Source: Parcubacteria group bacterium GW2011_GWA2_40_14 (GTDB lineage Bacteria > Patescibacteriota > Minisyncoccia > Phycocordibacterales > DATDWN01). Taken from it: a stretch of 42,979 bases of DNA. The translations under genes were made by a program, and so were the position numbers. This document shows positions 9,012 through 19,132 of this stretch, in pieces. The stretch lies in NCBI GenBank assembly GCA_000996025.1, contig LBYF01000002.1:1-42979 (forward strand). Reading direction: 5' to 3'. Within the stretch, counting starts at the first letter, position 1, and the number at the start of each line of letters is the position of its first letter. A model generated the notes under the pieces. That model made no database searches and was not told the origin of the DNA. It worked only from the letters and a program-made list of their open reading frames with translations.

Positions 9012-10082
9012 ATGAAAAAAATTCTCATACAATTGTCTAGTCCTGTTTTTGCAAATAACGCTTTTTTTAATGACAAAGATGAGAATAACATGCTGGCTCC
9101 ATGGCGCGAAGTAAAGAGCCGTCTGGCTAATTTAGGATACGATTTAGTCACAGCTGATGATAATCCTGTTAAAGACTGCTCAAGAATTATCTTTATGGAC
9201 GCGGTTACACTAGGAGAAAGGCCTCCATTTGCCAAAAGATTGAAATGGCAACTTAAAAGACTGCTTGGACAAAAAGTTGATTCATTTTATCCAACGAGGC
9301 AATTATATAAAGAAGGAATAGAAGCCGGCATGAGAGATAGAATGCTTTTTATTATCTGGGAAGGTCGTTCTGTTTATGAGCAAAACTTTGTGGAATCATT
9401 ATGGAAAAAATTTGACAAAATACTGACTTGGGACGATAACCTGGTGGACCATGACAAATTTTTTAAGTATTTTTTGCCAATTCCTCCAAGAGACAAGAGA
9501 CCAGATAGCGTTCCTTTTTCCCAGAAAAAATTACTGGTTAATATGTCTATAAATAGATACTCTACTTATAAACATGAACTATATTCAATCAGAAGAAAAT
9601 CTATTAATTACTTTGAATCTGGTTACCCAAATGATTTTGATTTATACGGCCTTAGATGGGATAAAGCGGTTACTAGGTTACAGAGACTTTTTCCATTCCT
9701 TGTAAAAAAACGTAAAACGTATAGGGGTATAGCCGAAGACAAACTTGGAACCTTTTCCCGTTACAAATTCTGCCTCTGTTATGAAAACAATGGAGATGCA
9801 AATGGTTATATAACTGAAAAAATTTTTGACGCTATGAATGCTGGAACAGTTCCGATATATCTAGGAGCTCCTAACATAGAGGAATATGTAGATAGAGACA
9901 CATTTATAGACAGAAGACATTTCAAAAATGACGAAGAATTGGCAAGGTTTCTTACAAACATGAAAGAGGAAGGGTACAATAAATACATAGAGGCGGGCTT
10001 ACGCTTCATTAAAAGTGAAAGGTATGATAAATTTCTACCTGGACACTTGGCTGATTCAGTAATTAAAGCTCTGAATATATAA
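9012..10082 (+). CDS. GT10-family (alpha-1,3-fucosyltransferase-like) glycosyltransferase
   Basis: YKFCLCYENNGDANGYITEKIFDAMNAGTVPIYLGAPNIEEYV matches GT10 C-terminal donor motif. Confidence 0.87.
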   Translation: MKKILIQLSSPVFANNAFFNDKDENNMLAPWREVKSRLANLGYDLVTADDNPVKDCSRIIFMDAVTLGERPPFAKRLKWQLKRLLGQKVDSFYPTRQLYKEGIEAGMRDRMLFIIWEGRSVYEQNFVESLWKKFDKILTWDDNLVDHDKFFKYFLPIPPRDKRPDSVPFSQKKLLVNMSINRYSTYKHELYSIRRKSINYFESGYPNDFDLYGLRWDKAVTRLQRLFPFLVKKRKTYRGIAEDKLGTFSRYKFCLCYENNGDANGYITEKIFDAMNAGTVPIYLGAPNIEEYVDRDTFIDRRHFKNDEELARFLTNMKEEGYNKYIEAGLRFIKSERYDKFLPGHLADSVIKALNI

Positions 10083-10086
10083 TAAA

Positions 10087-11061
10087 ATGAGAAATATAAA
10101 CCTTAGCTATGTAATCACTACATACAATAAACTGCCATATTTAAAAAATGTATTGTCTTTACTTATAGAAAATATTAAAGAAGACGAAGAAATAGTTGTG
10201 ACGGACGGAGCTTCCACAGATGGAACTGCCGAGTATCTAAAAAAACTTTTTGATGAGGGAAAAATTCATCAGTATGTTTCTGAAAAAGATTATGGTGAAG
10301 CTCATGGCTGGAACAAAAGCTGGCTTATGGCTAAAGGAGCATTAATAAAAATTATTACAGATGATGATGCTTTTTATTATCCAGGAATACAAAAATGCAA
10401 AGAATTTATGCTCACTCACCCAGAAATAGACGCTATGGGAACAGAGGGATTATTTGCTAAAGTTGTCCATGAATCTGCATTTGTAAACTCGGGAATGTAT
10501 AGTGGAGACCATCCCAGCAAGAGGTCAGATTATACGACAGAATACACGAAATGGAGAGACACCGGAAAACCTTTTGCTTTTTGTGATTTGGGTTGGATGC
10601 TACGAAGAAGTTCTATACCTGTATTTGGTTTATGTGACCCCACATATGTCAGTTTAGACGCAGAGTTTTCCATTAGACTAACTCATGGCAAGGCAAATCT
10701 GGCTTGGTATACAGGAAAAACATGGTCTAGAATATTAAATCCTAACAGTAACAGCGTTTTGTATTATAAAAAAATTTGGCAAGACTATGAAAAACTAAAC
10801 CTCATATATCCCCATTCAAACCTAGAAGACGATCCGTCTCACAAAAAATGGTACAATTTTTTGCCAAAAAATATCAAAGTTCCACTAAAAAAACTACGCG
10901 ATAAAATATTTATAAAAAAACCCGACTCTAGAAACAGCTACACCCCAACAGACGATGACTGGAAAGCTATATTTAAACTGCGAGTAGACGAGCTAACTCA
11001 AGTTTATAATAAAGAAGCGGGTGTATTCATCTACAAGAAGAACCAACTAAATACAAAATGA
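10087..11061 (+). CDS. GT2-family glycosyltransferase
   Basis: LSYVITTYNKLPYLKNVLSLL, IVVTDGASTDGTAEYL, ITDDDAFY (DxD). Confidence 0.88.
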   Translation: MRNINLSYVITTYNKLPYLKNVLSLLIENIKEDEEIVVTDGASTDGTAEYLKKLFDEGKIHQYVSEKDYGEAHGWNKSWLMAKGALIKIITDDDAFYYPGIQKCKEFMLTHPEIDAMGTEGLFAKVVHESAFVNSGMYSGDHPSKRSDYTTEYTKWRDTGKPFAFCDLGWMLRRSSIPVFGLCDPTYVSLDAEFSIRLTHGKANLAWYTGKTWSRILNPNSNSVLYYKKIWQDYEKLNLIYPHSNLEDDPSHKKWYNFLPKNIKVPLKKLRDKIFIKKPDSRNSYTPTDDDWKAIFKLRVDELTQVYNKEAGVFIYKKNQLNTK

Positions 11062-12917
11062 ACAACATCGACAAAACTCTTTTTATAGGAACCAAGTTTT
11101 TTGGACACGACAGCGCTTTGTTTATAGTGGAACCAGATGAAAAAAATATTTTTGGCATGTCTACAGAAAGAATGACGAGGTATAAACACGACCCTCTCTC
11201 CCCCCAAGATGTACTGGAACGCTATATTGAATACAGAAAATTAGATACTAGTAAAGTCAAGCGTATATTTGTTGGATACTCATTTACGACAGACGATTAT
11301 ACTCTACCAGAAGACTTCTACTTTTTTAATAAACATTTTAGGTCTCATTTCAACGTTTCCTTCAAAAAAGATGTTGATCTAAAACTTGTAGAATTCAAGG
11401 GCTATTTTTTAATAAAAAAGATTTATAAACTATTGAGCTCAATCCATGGAATAAAACTGGCTCTGGGACTTTTTTATAACAAAATATTTGGACAAAAAAG
11501 AAAAACTATTAGACTGCATATTCATGACATGTTAGCTAAAAAGTTTCCTAAAGCTAAAATATCTATAGAATGTTATGACCATGAGACTTGCCATGCCATA
11601 TCGTCTCATTATACATCACCATTCCAGGAGGAACTTCTATTTACATTTGACGGTTATGGAGATGGAAACTTCTCAAAAATATTTATTGCAAATAAAGAAA
11701 ATGTCAGAGAAATTGCCACATCAAAATATGAGGAAATAAACATCGGAACAACTGATGAACCGGAAATGCTAATTGGGTCAGTCGGTGTTATATATTCGTA
11801 TTTTACTGGTCTATTGGGTTTTATACAAACTGCTGATGAAGGCAAGGTGGAAGCATTGGCAGCGTATGGAACACCAATCCATAATCTGCTAAATGATATG
11901 GTATCATTATTCTCCATTAACAAAAATAATGGTCTAGAAATAGACCCAAAAAAAGCCGCTATTATACTAAAAAATGACCGTATAAAAAAGATTGTGTCAG
12001 AAAATAAAAAAGAAGATATTGCAGCCAGCGTTCAAAAATTTCTAGAAATCGTCACTAAAAAATACCTCTTGCATATAAAAAACATCGCCCCTTTTAAGGC
12101 GATGTCCTTATCTGGAGGAATTGCCGCAAATGTCATAAACAACCTGGGGATTTTTGAAGAAATAACAGAAAATATTCATGTTATCCCAGCGATGGCTGAT
12201 GATGGTTCTGCTCAAGGCGCCGCTATTATAGCCCTTCTAGACAATGGCTACACATACAACAGTTTATATTGGATGAGAGACCTTATTATGCCCTATTATG
12301 GTACATCCTATACAACTGATGAAATTAAATCTTCCTTTGATTCGCATAAAAAGGAGATTTCTTATGAATTTTTAGGAGAAATTTGGCCAGAAAAAGTCGG
12401 TGAACTTATAGCTCAAGAAAAGATTGGGGCTATTTTCCATGGAAAAATGGAGTGGGGCCCTCGTGCTCTCGGTAATCGCAGTATTTTAGCAAGTCCATTG
12501 AAAATTGATTTTCGAGACAGAATAAACAAAGAGATAAAGCGCAGACCAGCATTTCAACCTTTTTGTCCTTCTATACTAGAAGAGGAACGAGAAAGACTGT
12601 TCGACAAGTCATACGAAAACAAACATATGACATGCGCTTTCCATATGAAAAAAGAATTCGCCGAGCAACTTCAAAGCGCAGTGCATATAGACGGCACTGC
12701 CAGAGCCCAATTTGTAGAAGAGAAAGATAATCCACAATATTATCGCATACTGAAAAAAGTTAAAGAATTGACAGGATTTGGTGTTATAATTAACACATCT
12801 TTCAATAAACACGGTAGAACTATCGTAGAATCCCCTAATGACGCGATAAGAGACTTCATAGACACAGATATGGATTATTTAGTGATAGAAGGATTCCTCG
12901 TCAACCGAAAGAAATAA
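11058..12917 (+). CDS. Carbamoyltransferase (NodU/CmcH family)
   Basis: GHDSALFIVE, FDGYGDGN, LSGGIAANVINN, MEWGPRALGNRSILASP, INTSFNKHGRTIVESPNDAI; ATGA overlap with previous gene. Confidence 0.93.
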   Translation: MNNIDKTLFIGTKFFGHDSALFIVEPDEKNIFGMSTERMTRYKHDPLSPQDVLERYIEYRKLDTSKVKRIFVGYSFTTDDYTLPEDFYFFNKHFRSHFNVSFKKDVDLKLVEFKGYFLIKKIYKLLSSIHGIKLALGLFYNKIFGQKRKTIRLHIHDMLAKKFPKAKISIECYDHETCHAISSHYTSPFQEELLFTFDGYGDGNFSKIFIANKENVREIATSKYEEINIGTTDEPEMLIGSVGVIYSYFTGLLGFIQTADEGKVEALAAYGTPIHNLLNDMVSLFSINKNNGLEIDPKKAAIILKNDRIKKIVSENKKEDIAASVQKFLEIVTKKYLLHIKNIAPFKAMSLSGGIAANVINNLGIFEEITENIHVIPAMADDGSAQGAAIIALLDNGYTYNSLYWMRDLIMPYYGTSYTTDEIKSSFDSHKKEISYEFLGEIWPEKVGELIAQEKIGAIFHGKMEWGPRALGNRSILASPLKIDFRDRINKEIKRRPAFQPFCPSILEEERERLFDKSYENKHMTCAFHMKKEFAEQLQSAVHIDGTARAQFVEEKDNPQYYRILKKVKELTGFGVIINTSFNKHGRTIVESPNDAIRDFIDTDMDYLVIEGFLVNRKK

Positions 12918-12937
12918 AAGAATTATAATAAGACAAT

Positions 12938-13702
12938 ATGCTAATTAAAGATTATACGAAAAAAATTACGCCGAAATTTTTACATAAATCATTGACAAAA
13001 ATTTACTTCTATTATATATTTTTAAAAGACTTTAGTGCTTTTAAAAAAGCCTCTCAAAGGAGCTCACGATTTAATCTGTTATGGAGAGATCGTTTTCCTA
13101 GAGCCTTTGATAAAACGCCTACAACAAACTTTGACACCCACTATATATATCATCCTGCTTGGGCAGTTAGAATTGTCAAGAAAATAAATCCGGAAGTCCA
13201 CGTGGATATTTCATCTACTTTATCTTTTTCTGGAATGTTATCGGCCTTTATTCCTGTAAAATTTTATGATTATAGGCCGGTAAATCTAAGACTTCCAAAT
13301 CTGACTACGGAGAAAGCTGACTTGCAGAATCTTCCATTCAAAGACTCCAGTATTAAATCACTTTCATGTATGCACGCTGTCGAACATATAGGCCTAGGAA
13401 GATACGGAGACCAAATAAATCCAGATGGGGATCTGAAAGCCATTTCTGAACTAAAAAGAGTTCTGGCTCATGGGGGAAATCTTTTATTTGTAGTCCCAAT
13501 CGGTAAACCGAAAATCATGTTTAATGCACACAAAATATATTCGTACGAGCAAATAATAAGTTACTTTTCTGATTTGAATCTGAAGGAATTTTCTCTTATT
13601 TTAGATGGCGCGCAAAACGCTGGTATAATATACAACGCAACTAAAGAATTAAGTGATAACCAAAAATATGGTTGTGGTTGTTTTTGGTTTGTAAAAAAAT
13701 AA
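12938..13702 (+). CDS. DUF268-like protein (glycan-cluster associated, methyltransferase-like)
   Basis: MHAVEHIGLGRYGDQINPDGDLKAISELKRVLAHGGNLLFVVPIG and C-terminal YGCGCFWFVKK. Confidence 0.72.
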   Translation: MLIKDYTKKITPKFLHKSLTKIYFYYIFLKDFSAFKKASQRSSRFNLLWRDRFPRAFDKTPTTNFDTHYIYHPAWAVRIVKKINPEVHVDISSTLSFSGMLSAFIPVKFYDYRPVNLRLPNLTTEKADLQNLPFKDSSIKSLSCMHAVEHIGLGRYGDQINPDGDLKAISELKRVLAHGGNLLFVVPIGKPKIMFNAHKIYSYEQIISYFSDLNLKEFSLILDGAQNAGIIYNATKELSDNQKYGCGCFWFVKK

Positions 13703-13705
13703 AAC

Positions 13706-14030
13706 ATGACCCTGTAGTGAAATTTTAGCTCGATTATGTTCTACACTTATGTTTTAAAAAGTAATAGTGGTGAGTTGTACATAGGATATACTCATGACCT
13801 AAAGCGTAGATTTGTAGAACATAATCAAGGGTTAAATCTTTCGACTAAAAAATACAAACCATGGGTAATTATTTATTACGAATGTTGTCTTAACCAAAGT
13901 GATGCTAAGCGAAGAGAAAGATATCTTAAAACCACACAAGGTGGTAGATTATTGAAGAGACGATTAAAAGATTATTTTTATAAAGAAAGGTCGAAAGATT
14001 TAACAAGCTAAAATTCTACTACCGGGATGA
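13706..14030 (+). mobile_element. GIY-YIG-encoding mobile element with 23-bp imperfect terminal inverted repeats and putative 4-bp ATGA target duplication
   Basis: Left end CCCTGTAGTGAAATTTTAGCTCG (13710-13732); right end CAAGCTAAAATTCTACTACCGGG (14004-14026), 19/23 matches inverted; flanked by ATGA at 13706-13709 and 14027-14030. Confidence 0.72.
13736..14011 (+). CDS. Single-domain GIY-YIG endonuclease (YhbQ/UvrC-N-like)
   Basis: FYTYVLKSNSGELYIGYTHDLKRRFVEHNQG ... YYECCLNQSDAKRRERYLK. Confidence 0.92.
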   Translation: MFYTYVLKSNSGELYIGYTHDLKRRFVEHNQGLNLSTKKYKPWVIIYYECCLNQSDAKRRERYLKTTQGGRLLKRRLKDYFYKERSKDLTS

Positions 14031-14878
14031 TAATCATTAAATTGATGGGTGGACTTGGTAATCAAATGTTTCAATACGCCTTGGGACGCAATTTGTCTTT
14101 GATACACAACACTCCTTTTAAAGTAGACTATTCGTATTTAAAAGTACCGAACCAAAGCCAGAGGACTTTGAGAGTGGGCAACTATAGAACAATATTAGAA
14201 GAAGTTACGGATAAAGAAATTGCTTCTTATACATCTACTTTTCAAAAGATTCTAGATAAAATACGCTCAAATAAAAAAATGATTGTAGAAAAATCAAATA
14301 TTTTTGACCCGAACATTTTACTCCAAAATGACGGATATTTTTATGGATATTGGAATGACGAGAAATACTTCGAAGCAAACGAGAAAATAATAAGGGATGA
14401 TTTTAAGCTTAAAGCACCTTTTGGAAAAAGTGCAGAAGCGATTTTAGAAAGAATAAATGTTCTATCAAATTCAACTAGTATACATATTCGTCGTGGAGAC
14501 TATGTTTCTATCAAAAAAATTGCTGATACGCATGGAACTCTTCCATTCTCATATTATGAAAATGCTATAGATAAAATTAAAGACAAATTTCCCGATGTTA
14601 CATTCTTCGTTTTTTCTGATGATATTGAATGGGCAAAGAAAAATTTTCCAAGAAAATATTCAATTATTTTTGTCTCAAATCCTCTTATACCAGATTACGA
14701 AGAACTCATGCTAATGAGTCTCTGCAAACACAACATCACTGCAAATAGCACATTTAGTTGGTGGGCAGCATGGTTAAATGCAAATCCAAATAAGATTGTT
14801 GTTGCGCCAAAAAAATGGTTTGTTGATGAAACCAAATATAATGATGATTTAATCCCGGAAAATTGGATAAAACTATAA
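14027..14878 (+). CDS. GT11-family (alpha-1,2-fucosyltransferase-like) glycosyltransferase
   Basis: MIIIKLMGGLGNQMFQYALGRNL; SIHIRRGDYVS; NSTFSWWAAWL. Confidence 0.93.
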   Translation: MIIIKLMGGLGNQMFQYALGRNLSLIHNTPFKVDYSYLKVPNQSQRTLRVGNYRTILEEVTDKEIASYTSTFQKILDKIRSNKKMIVEKSNIFDPNILLQNDGYFYGYWNDEKYFEANEKIIRDDFKLKAPFGKSAEAILERINVLSNSTSIHIRRGDYVSIKKIADTHGTLPFSYYENAIDKIKDKFPDVTFFVFSDDIEWAKKNFPRKYSIIFVSNPLIPDYEELMLMSLCKHNITANSTFSWWAAWLNANPNKIVVAPKKWFVDETKYNDDLIPENWIKL

Positions 14879-14879
14879 T

Positions 14880-15926
14880 ATGAATATTGAAAAACCTATA
14901 GTGACAGTGGTCATGGCAGTTTACAACAATGAGAAATACATCCAAACAGCAATTGATAGTATTTTGGGTCAAACTCTAAAGAATCTTGAGCTGATTATTA
15001 TCTATGATTTATCAAGTGACAGAACAAAGGAAATTGTCAGTGGATATAATGATTCTCGTATTATATTTATAGAAAATAAGGAAAGACTTGGTCCTGTGTC
15101 CTCGCGTAACATTGGACTAAAGCGAGCTAGAGGAATTTATATAGCTATTATGGATGGAGATGATATCAGTCTTCCAAAGAGACTGCAAAATCAAGTGGGG
15201 TATATGGAAAGAAATAAAGACATAGCAATTTCTGGAACTTGGTCAAAAACATTTGGAGCAAAACATAACTATATTACTAGACACCACACAGACCCAGACC
15301 AGATTAAAGCTAACCTGCTTTTCCGAACTTCTCTTACTCATTCTTCTATTATTATGAGAAGAGAATTTATGAACAAGCATAATATTACATATACTGAAAA
15401 CCAAATTCCTCCTTTTCCTGAAGACCTAGATCTCTACTCTAGGGTATCTCGTATCGGAAAACTTGGTAATATAAATAAGGTCTTACTGCTCTATAGAAAA
15501 CACCAAGAGCAATCTTCCAAAGAAAATGTGGGCATTCAAATAGAGCACGCAAGGCGAATTTTGGCTTATCAATTAAATAATCTTGGTATTATCCCAACTG
15601 AAAAAGATATAGACACACTTATTTCTTTCAAAAGATATCTTTTTTTGGACGATTCCAACTTTTTTGGTGAACTTGAATTGTTATTTGATAAAATTATAAA
15701 TGCCAATAAAAAAAGCAATACCTACAAAGAAAAAGCTTTAAAAAAAGTATGTGGTGAAGTTTGGCTTGAGACAGCTATTGCATATTCCATAAATAACGAA
15801 AATGCATGGAAAACATTTTGCAATGGTGCTCCTGGGCGGTGGATCAAACTTTCACCGCGAAATGTGGCTAAAATTTTAAAGCTTCTGTTTAAAACTATTG
15901 TACTTATATTTAAAAATAATATCTAA
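14880..15926 (+). CDS. GT2-family glycosyltransferase
   Basis: VTVVMAVYNNEKYIQTAIDSILGQT, IAIMDGDDISLPKRLQNQ. Confidence 0.9.
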   Translation: MNIEKPIVTVVMAVYNNEKYIQTAIDSILGQTLKNLELIIIYDLSSDRTKEIVSGYNDSRIIFIENKERLGPVSSRNIGLKRARGIYIAIMDGDDISLPKRLQNQVGYMERNKDIAISGTWSKTFGAKHNYITRHHTDPDQIKANLLFRTSLTHSSIIMRREFMNKHNITYTENQIPPFPEDLDLYSRVSRIGKLGNINKVLLLYRKHQEQSSKENVGIQIEHARRILAYQLNNLGIIPTEKDIDTLISFKRYLFLDDSNFFGELELLFDKIINANKKSNTYKEKALKKVCGEVWLETAIAYSINNENAWKTFCNGAPGRWIKLSPRNVAKILKLLFKTIVLIFKNNI

Positions 15927-16870
15927 CCGAAAAGCTTGGGATTCTTTTGTAAATAAGCCACTGTCTTTCGTATACCATCCTTAATACTAAACTGGGGCTT
16001 CCAACCCAAATGTCGCAGTTTTTTGTTATCCAGATGGACAAAGTTGTTATCCCCCTTCCAACCACGATTACCTCCTTTGTACTTTTTCTTGATGATAATA
16101 TCGGCAGAACTCAAAATTGTATCTACTATTTCATCTATAGTCAAAACGCCATCATGACCAATGTTGAAAATATTTACTTCTCCCTTTTTAACTTTGTCTA
16201 TAACCATAAAGATGCCTCGTATGGCATCTCCGATATATACTGAAGACTTCTTTGGTGTTCCGTCAGAAAAAAGCGGGAGAACTGTTGCGCCATTCTTTAT
16301 TTTCTTGAGCACATCAAAAATTATTCCGTGAGTATATCTTTCACCTATAAATGAAGCGAATCGGAAAATGTAGGCATTCCAACCATAGTAGCTGGCATAG
16401 GAGCGTATATAGCCCTCCGCAGCTGCCTTTGTGGCTCCATATAACGACGTAGGTTCAAATGGATAGGATTCAGGGGTCGGATGTACCTTAGCGTCTCCGT
16501 ATACTGATGATGTAGAGGCAAATGCTATGTTTTTAACATTATTCTTTTTCATTGCCTCTAAGACTGACTGGGTAGCTTCAAGATTCTGCATATGGTCAAC
16601 GTCATGATTGAGAAAACCTGCTTTAGTATCAGCATGAGCTGCAAAATGAAAAACAAAATCTACTCCACTCATGGCTTTAGATAATTTTCTAGTATTAAGC
16701 ACATCTCCCTTAACTAAACTAAATTTTTTATTTTTTAAGTTATGTTCAATAAAAAGCTTCTTACCCGTTGAAAAGTTATCATAGACAATAACCGAGTGGC
16801 CACGTTTTAAGACATAGTCAGCTATATGAGAACCTATGAACCCTGCCCCACCAGTGACTAAATATTTCAT
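15923..16870 (-). CDS. NAD-dependent epimerase (UDP-glucose 4-epimerase-like SDR)
   Basis: YLVTGGAGFIGSHIADYVLKRGH, FASTSSVYGDA, YGATKAAAEGYI. Confidence 0.9.
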   Translation of the reverse strand: MKYLVTGGAGFIGSHIADYVLKRGHSVIVYDNFSTGKKLFIEHNLKNKKFSLVKGDVLNTRKLSKAMSGVDFVFHFAAHADTKAGFLNHDVDHMQNLEATQSVLEAMKKNNVKNIAFASTSSVYGDAKVHPTPESYPFEPTSLYGATKAAAEGYIRSYASYYGWNAYIFRFASFIGERYTHGIIFDVLKKIKNGATVLPLFSDGTPKKSSVYIGDAIRGIFMVIDKVKKGEVNIFNIGHDGVLTIDEIVDTILSSADIIIKKKYKGGNRGWKGDNNFVHLDNKKLRHLGWKPQFSIKDGIRKTVAYLQKNPKLFG

Positions 16871-17844
16871 AATTTTTTATATGATTGCTTAATAATTTCT
16901 AAAACATATTTTGCTTCTCTCAAAGACTTGTTGCTAACATCGTGTTTACGTATTTTTTGAAAAAAGATGTTGCACTCTCTTTTCCATGATAAATCCTCGT
17001 CAGGGAAATTATGCTCGGTTATTTTTGGTGGTCCCATTTTTTTACTCATTTTATACAATGTTAGTTTTTCTGCACCGTAACTTCTACCTAGCCCATCTAT
17101 TTGAATTTTTGCTGTCCGGAGCATTATTTCAAAAGAAAAGAGATTTTTCCACTCAAGGCAAGTTGCTGATAAATTTGCGGCCACATTCCCACCCTTTAAA
17201 AGCAAGAAGGATGTATCCTCAAGTTTTGTTTTCCAAAAAAGAGTTCCGACGAAACTGCCATGATACTTCAATTCTCCAGAGAAATAATTCACCAAATCAA
17301 TAAGATGAGACCCTTGATCCAAGAGTTCGCCTCCACCTGCTATATCTTTATCAAATCTCCATTCTTTTTCGTATCCTAATCTTCCTCCATGGCCGTACTT
17401 GGCTCGAATGAACAAAACTTCACCGAATTTTTTTGAATCAACAATTTCTTTTGCCTTAAGTATTGCCGGATGATACCTGTGATTATAGCCGAACATTACC
17501 ACCACTTTTTTATATCCATAAGCTTTAATGATTTCTTCCAAATCCTTGGTACTCCTCCCTCCAGGTTTTTCTACTAATACATGTTTGCCATGCAAGATAG
17601 CTGACGCAGCAATTTTAGATAAATATTTATTAGGTGTTGATATAATTAATGCTTCTATATGGAAATCATTTACTACTTTTTTCCAATCTGTCTCACTCTG
17701 ACAGTTAAATTCACGGGCAAACCTTTGCGCCTTTTTTTTATCTGTATCGCAAATAGTAGCTAAGTGTGCACCCTTTGGCAGAAATAAGGCCCTTTTCCTT
17801 CCTATTAAACCTGCTCCAATGATTGCAACATTTATTTTTTTCAT
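16867..17844 (-). CDS. Gfo/Idh/MocA-family oxidoreductase (ORF track extends to 17925; start MKKINVAIIG at 17844 preferred)
   Basis: INVAIIGAGLIGRKRALFL; HVLVEKPGGRS; GGGELLDQGSHLIDLV. Confidence 0.9.
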   Translation of the reverse strand: MKKINVAIIGAGLIGRKRALFLPKGAHLATICDTDKKKAQRFAREFNCQSETDWKKVVNDFHIEALIISTPNKYLSKIAASAILHGKHVLVEKPGGRSTKDLEEIIKAYGYKKVVVMFGYNHRYHPAILKAKEIVDSKKFGEVLFIRAKYGHGGRLGYEKEWRFDKDIAGGGELLDQGSHLIDLVNYFSGELKYHGSFVGTLFWKTKLEDTSFLLLKGGNVAANLSATCLEWKNLFSFEIMLRTAKIQIDGLGRSYGAEKLTLYKMSKKMGPPKITEHNFPDEDLSWKRECNIFFQKIRKHDVSNKSLREAKYVLEIIKQSYKKL

Positions 17845-17848
17845 ATTA

Positions 17849-19132
17849 CTATATTCCCATTCCAATGTATGTGAAACCATTCTTTCTGTATAGATCGGCC
17901 GGAAGAAAGTTTTTTGTGTCAACAATAACAGCCTTATTCATGAGAGGCGCAATGGTCTGTGGGTTAATTTCCTTAAACTCATCCCAATCAGTCATTAACA
18001 CCACCATATCAAGTTTACGGAAAAAATTCGGAAGCTTTGTACAGACTTCAATGAAGGGGCTACTTGCAATAGGCTTTTTTATTGCTGGATCAAAAGCCTT
18101 AATGATACAACCTTTAGCTTTCAGTAGCACTGCCAACTCTAGCGACATTGACCTTCTCAAAGTATCAGTTTTAGGTTTATAGGTCAATCCAAGAATTCCT
18201 ATGGTTTTACCCCTAAGTGAGAAATTAGGAATCATTATTTTTTTAAGAAGCATGGGCAATCTGCCTTTGTTGACAGCATATACTGCATCAAGTAACTTTG
18301 ATGCAGTATTGGTCTCTTTGGCTATTTTCCGAAGAGATTGAACGTCCCTACCTAAAGTCCCACCACCAAACCCTAGTCCTGGGTTTAGTGAAGCGTGTGG
18401 ACTGACTCGTTTATCTGATTTCAGAGCTTTTACCACGTCCGTCATGTCCGCCCCTACTTTTTCTGAAATATCAGACAGTTCGCTACTCCAGGAAATGCAG
18501 AGGGCGAGGTAGCTATTCAAGGCATGTTTAACCATTTCTGCACTTTCCAAGCCCATAGTTATAATTGGGCAATTAAACGAAAAATTGCGTTCAAATTGCT
18601 TTAATTCTTCACTATTATCTGACCCCAAAATGATGCGGTCCGGTTCTAAAAAAGATGAGAAAGCTTGACCGAGTTTTAGGTTCTCAGGAAAATAGACTAC
18701 TTTTGGATTCTTCCATCCTTTTTTCTTTAAAACATTAATCAAAGTTCTTGATGTCCCAACCGGAATCTGGCTTGATATGACAATAACGGTTCGAGATGAT
18801 ACGTTTGCGGCGACAATTTTAAATAGTTTCTTAATTATACTCATATCAGAGGTATCTTTGTCATCAACCTCCACATCATAAGTGATGAAAATATAATCCT
18901 TATCTCTCAAAATCTTTTCTTCCGTAGAAAAGATTAAATTTTTGTTTATATGTTTTTTCAATAGTTCGTCAAGATCAGGCTCAAAAATTGGTGTAATCCC
19001 TTTATTAAGATTTTTTATTAAATTTTTATCAATATCAAAACCAAAAACATTAAACCCTAGTTTGGCTAAAGATGTTGCATAAACACAACCCAAGTGCCAA
19101 AGTCCAACAACTGCAACATTTTTATTTTTCAT
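17849..19132 (-). CDS. UDP-glucose/GDP-mannose dehydrogenase-family protein with non-canonical active-site motif
   Basis: NVAVVGLWHLGCVYATSLAKLGFNVFGFDID; AEMVKHALNSYLA; NPGLGFGGGTLGRDVQSL where canonical enzymes have GFGGSCFPKD. Confidence 0.88.
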   Translation of the reverse strand: MKNKNVAVVGLWHLGCVYATSLAKLGFNVFGFDIDKNLIKNLNKGITPIFEPDLDELLKKHINKNLIFSTEEKILRDKDYIFITYDVEVDDKDTSDMSIIKKLFKIVAANVSSRTVIVISSQIPVGTSRTLINVLKKKGWKNPKVVYFPENLKLGQAFSSFLEPDRIILGSDNSEELKQFERNFSFNCPIITMGLESAEMVKHALNSYLALCISWSSELSDISEKVGADMTDVVKALKSDKRVSPHASLNPGLGFGGGTLGRDVQSLRKIAKETNTASKLLDAVYAVNKGRLPMLLKKIMIPNFSLRGKTIGILGLTYKPKTDTLRRSMSLELAVLLKAKGCIIKAFDPAIKKPIASSPFIEVCTKLPNFFRKLDMVVLMTDWDEFKEINPQTIAPLMNKAVIVDTKNFLPADLYRKNGFTYIGMGI

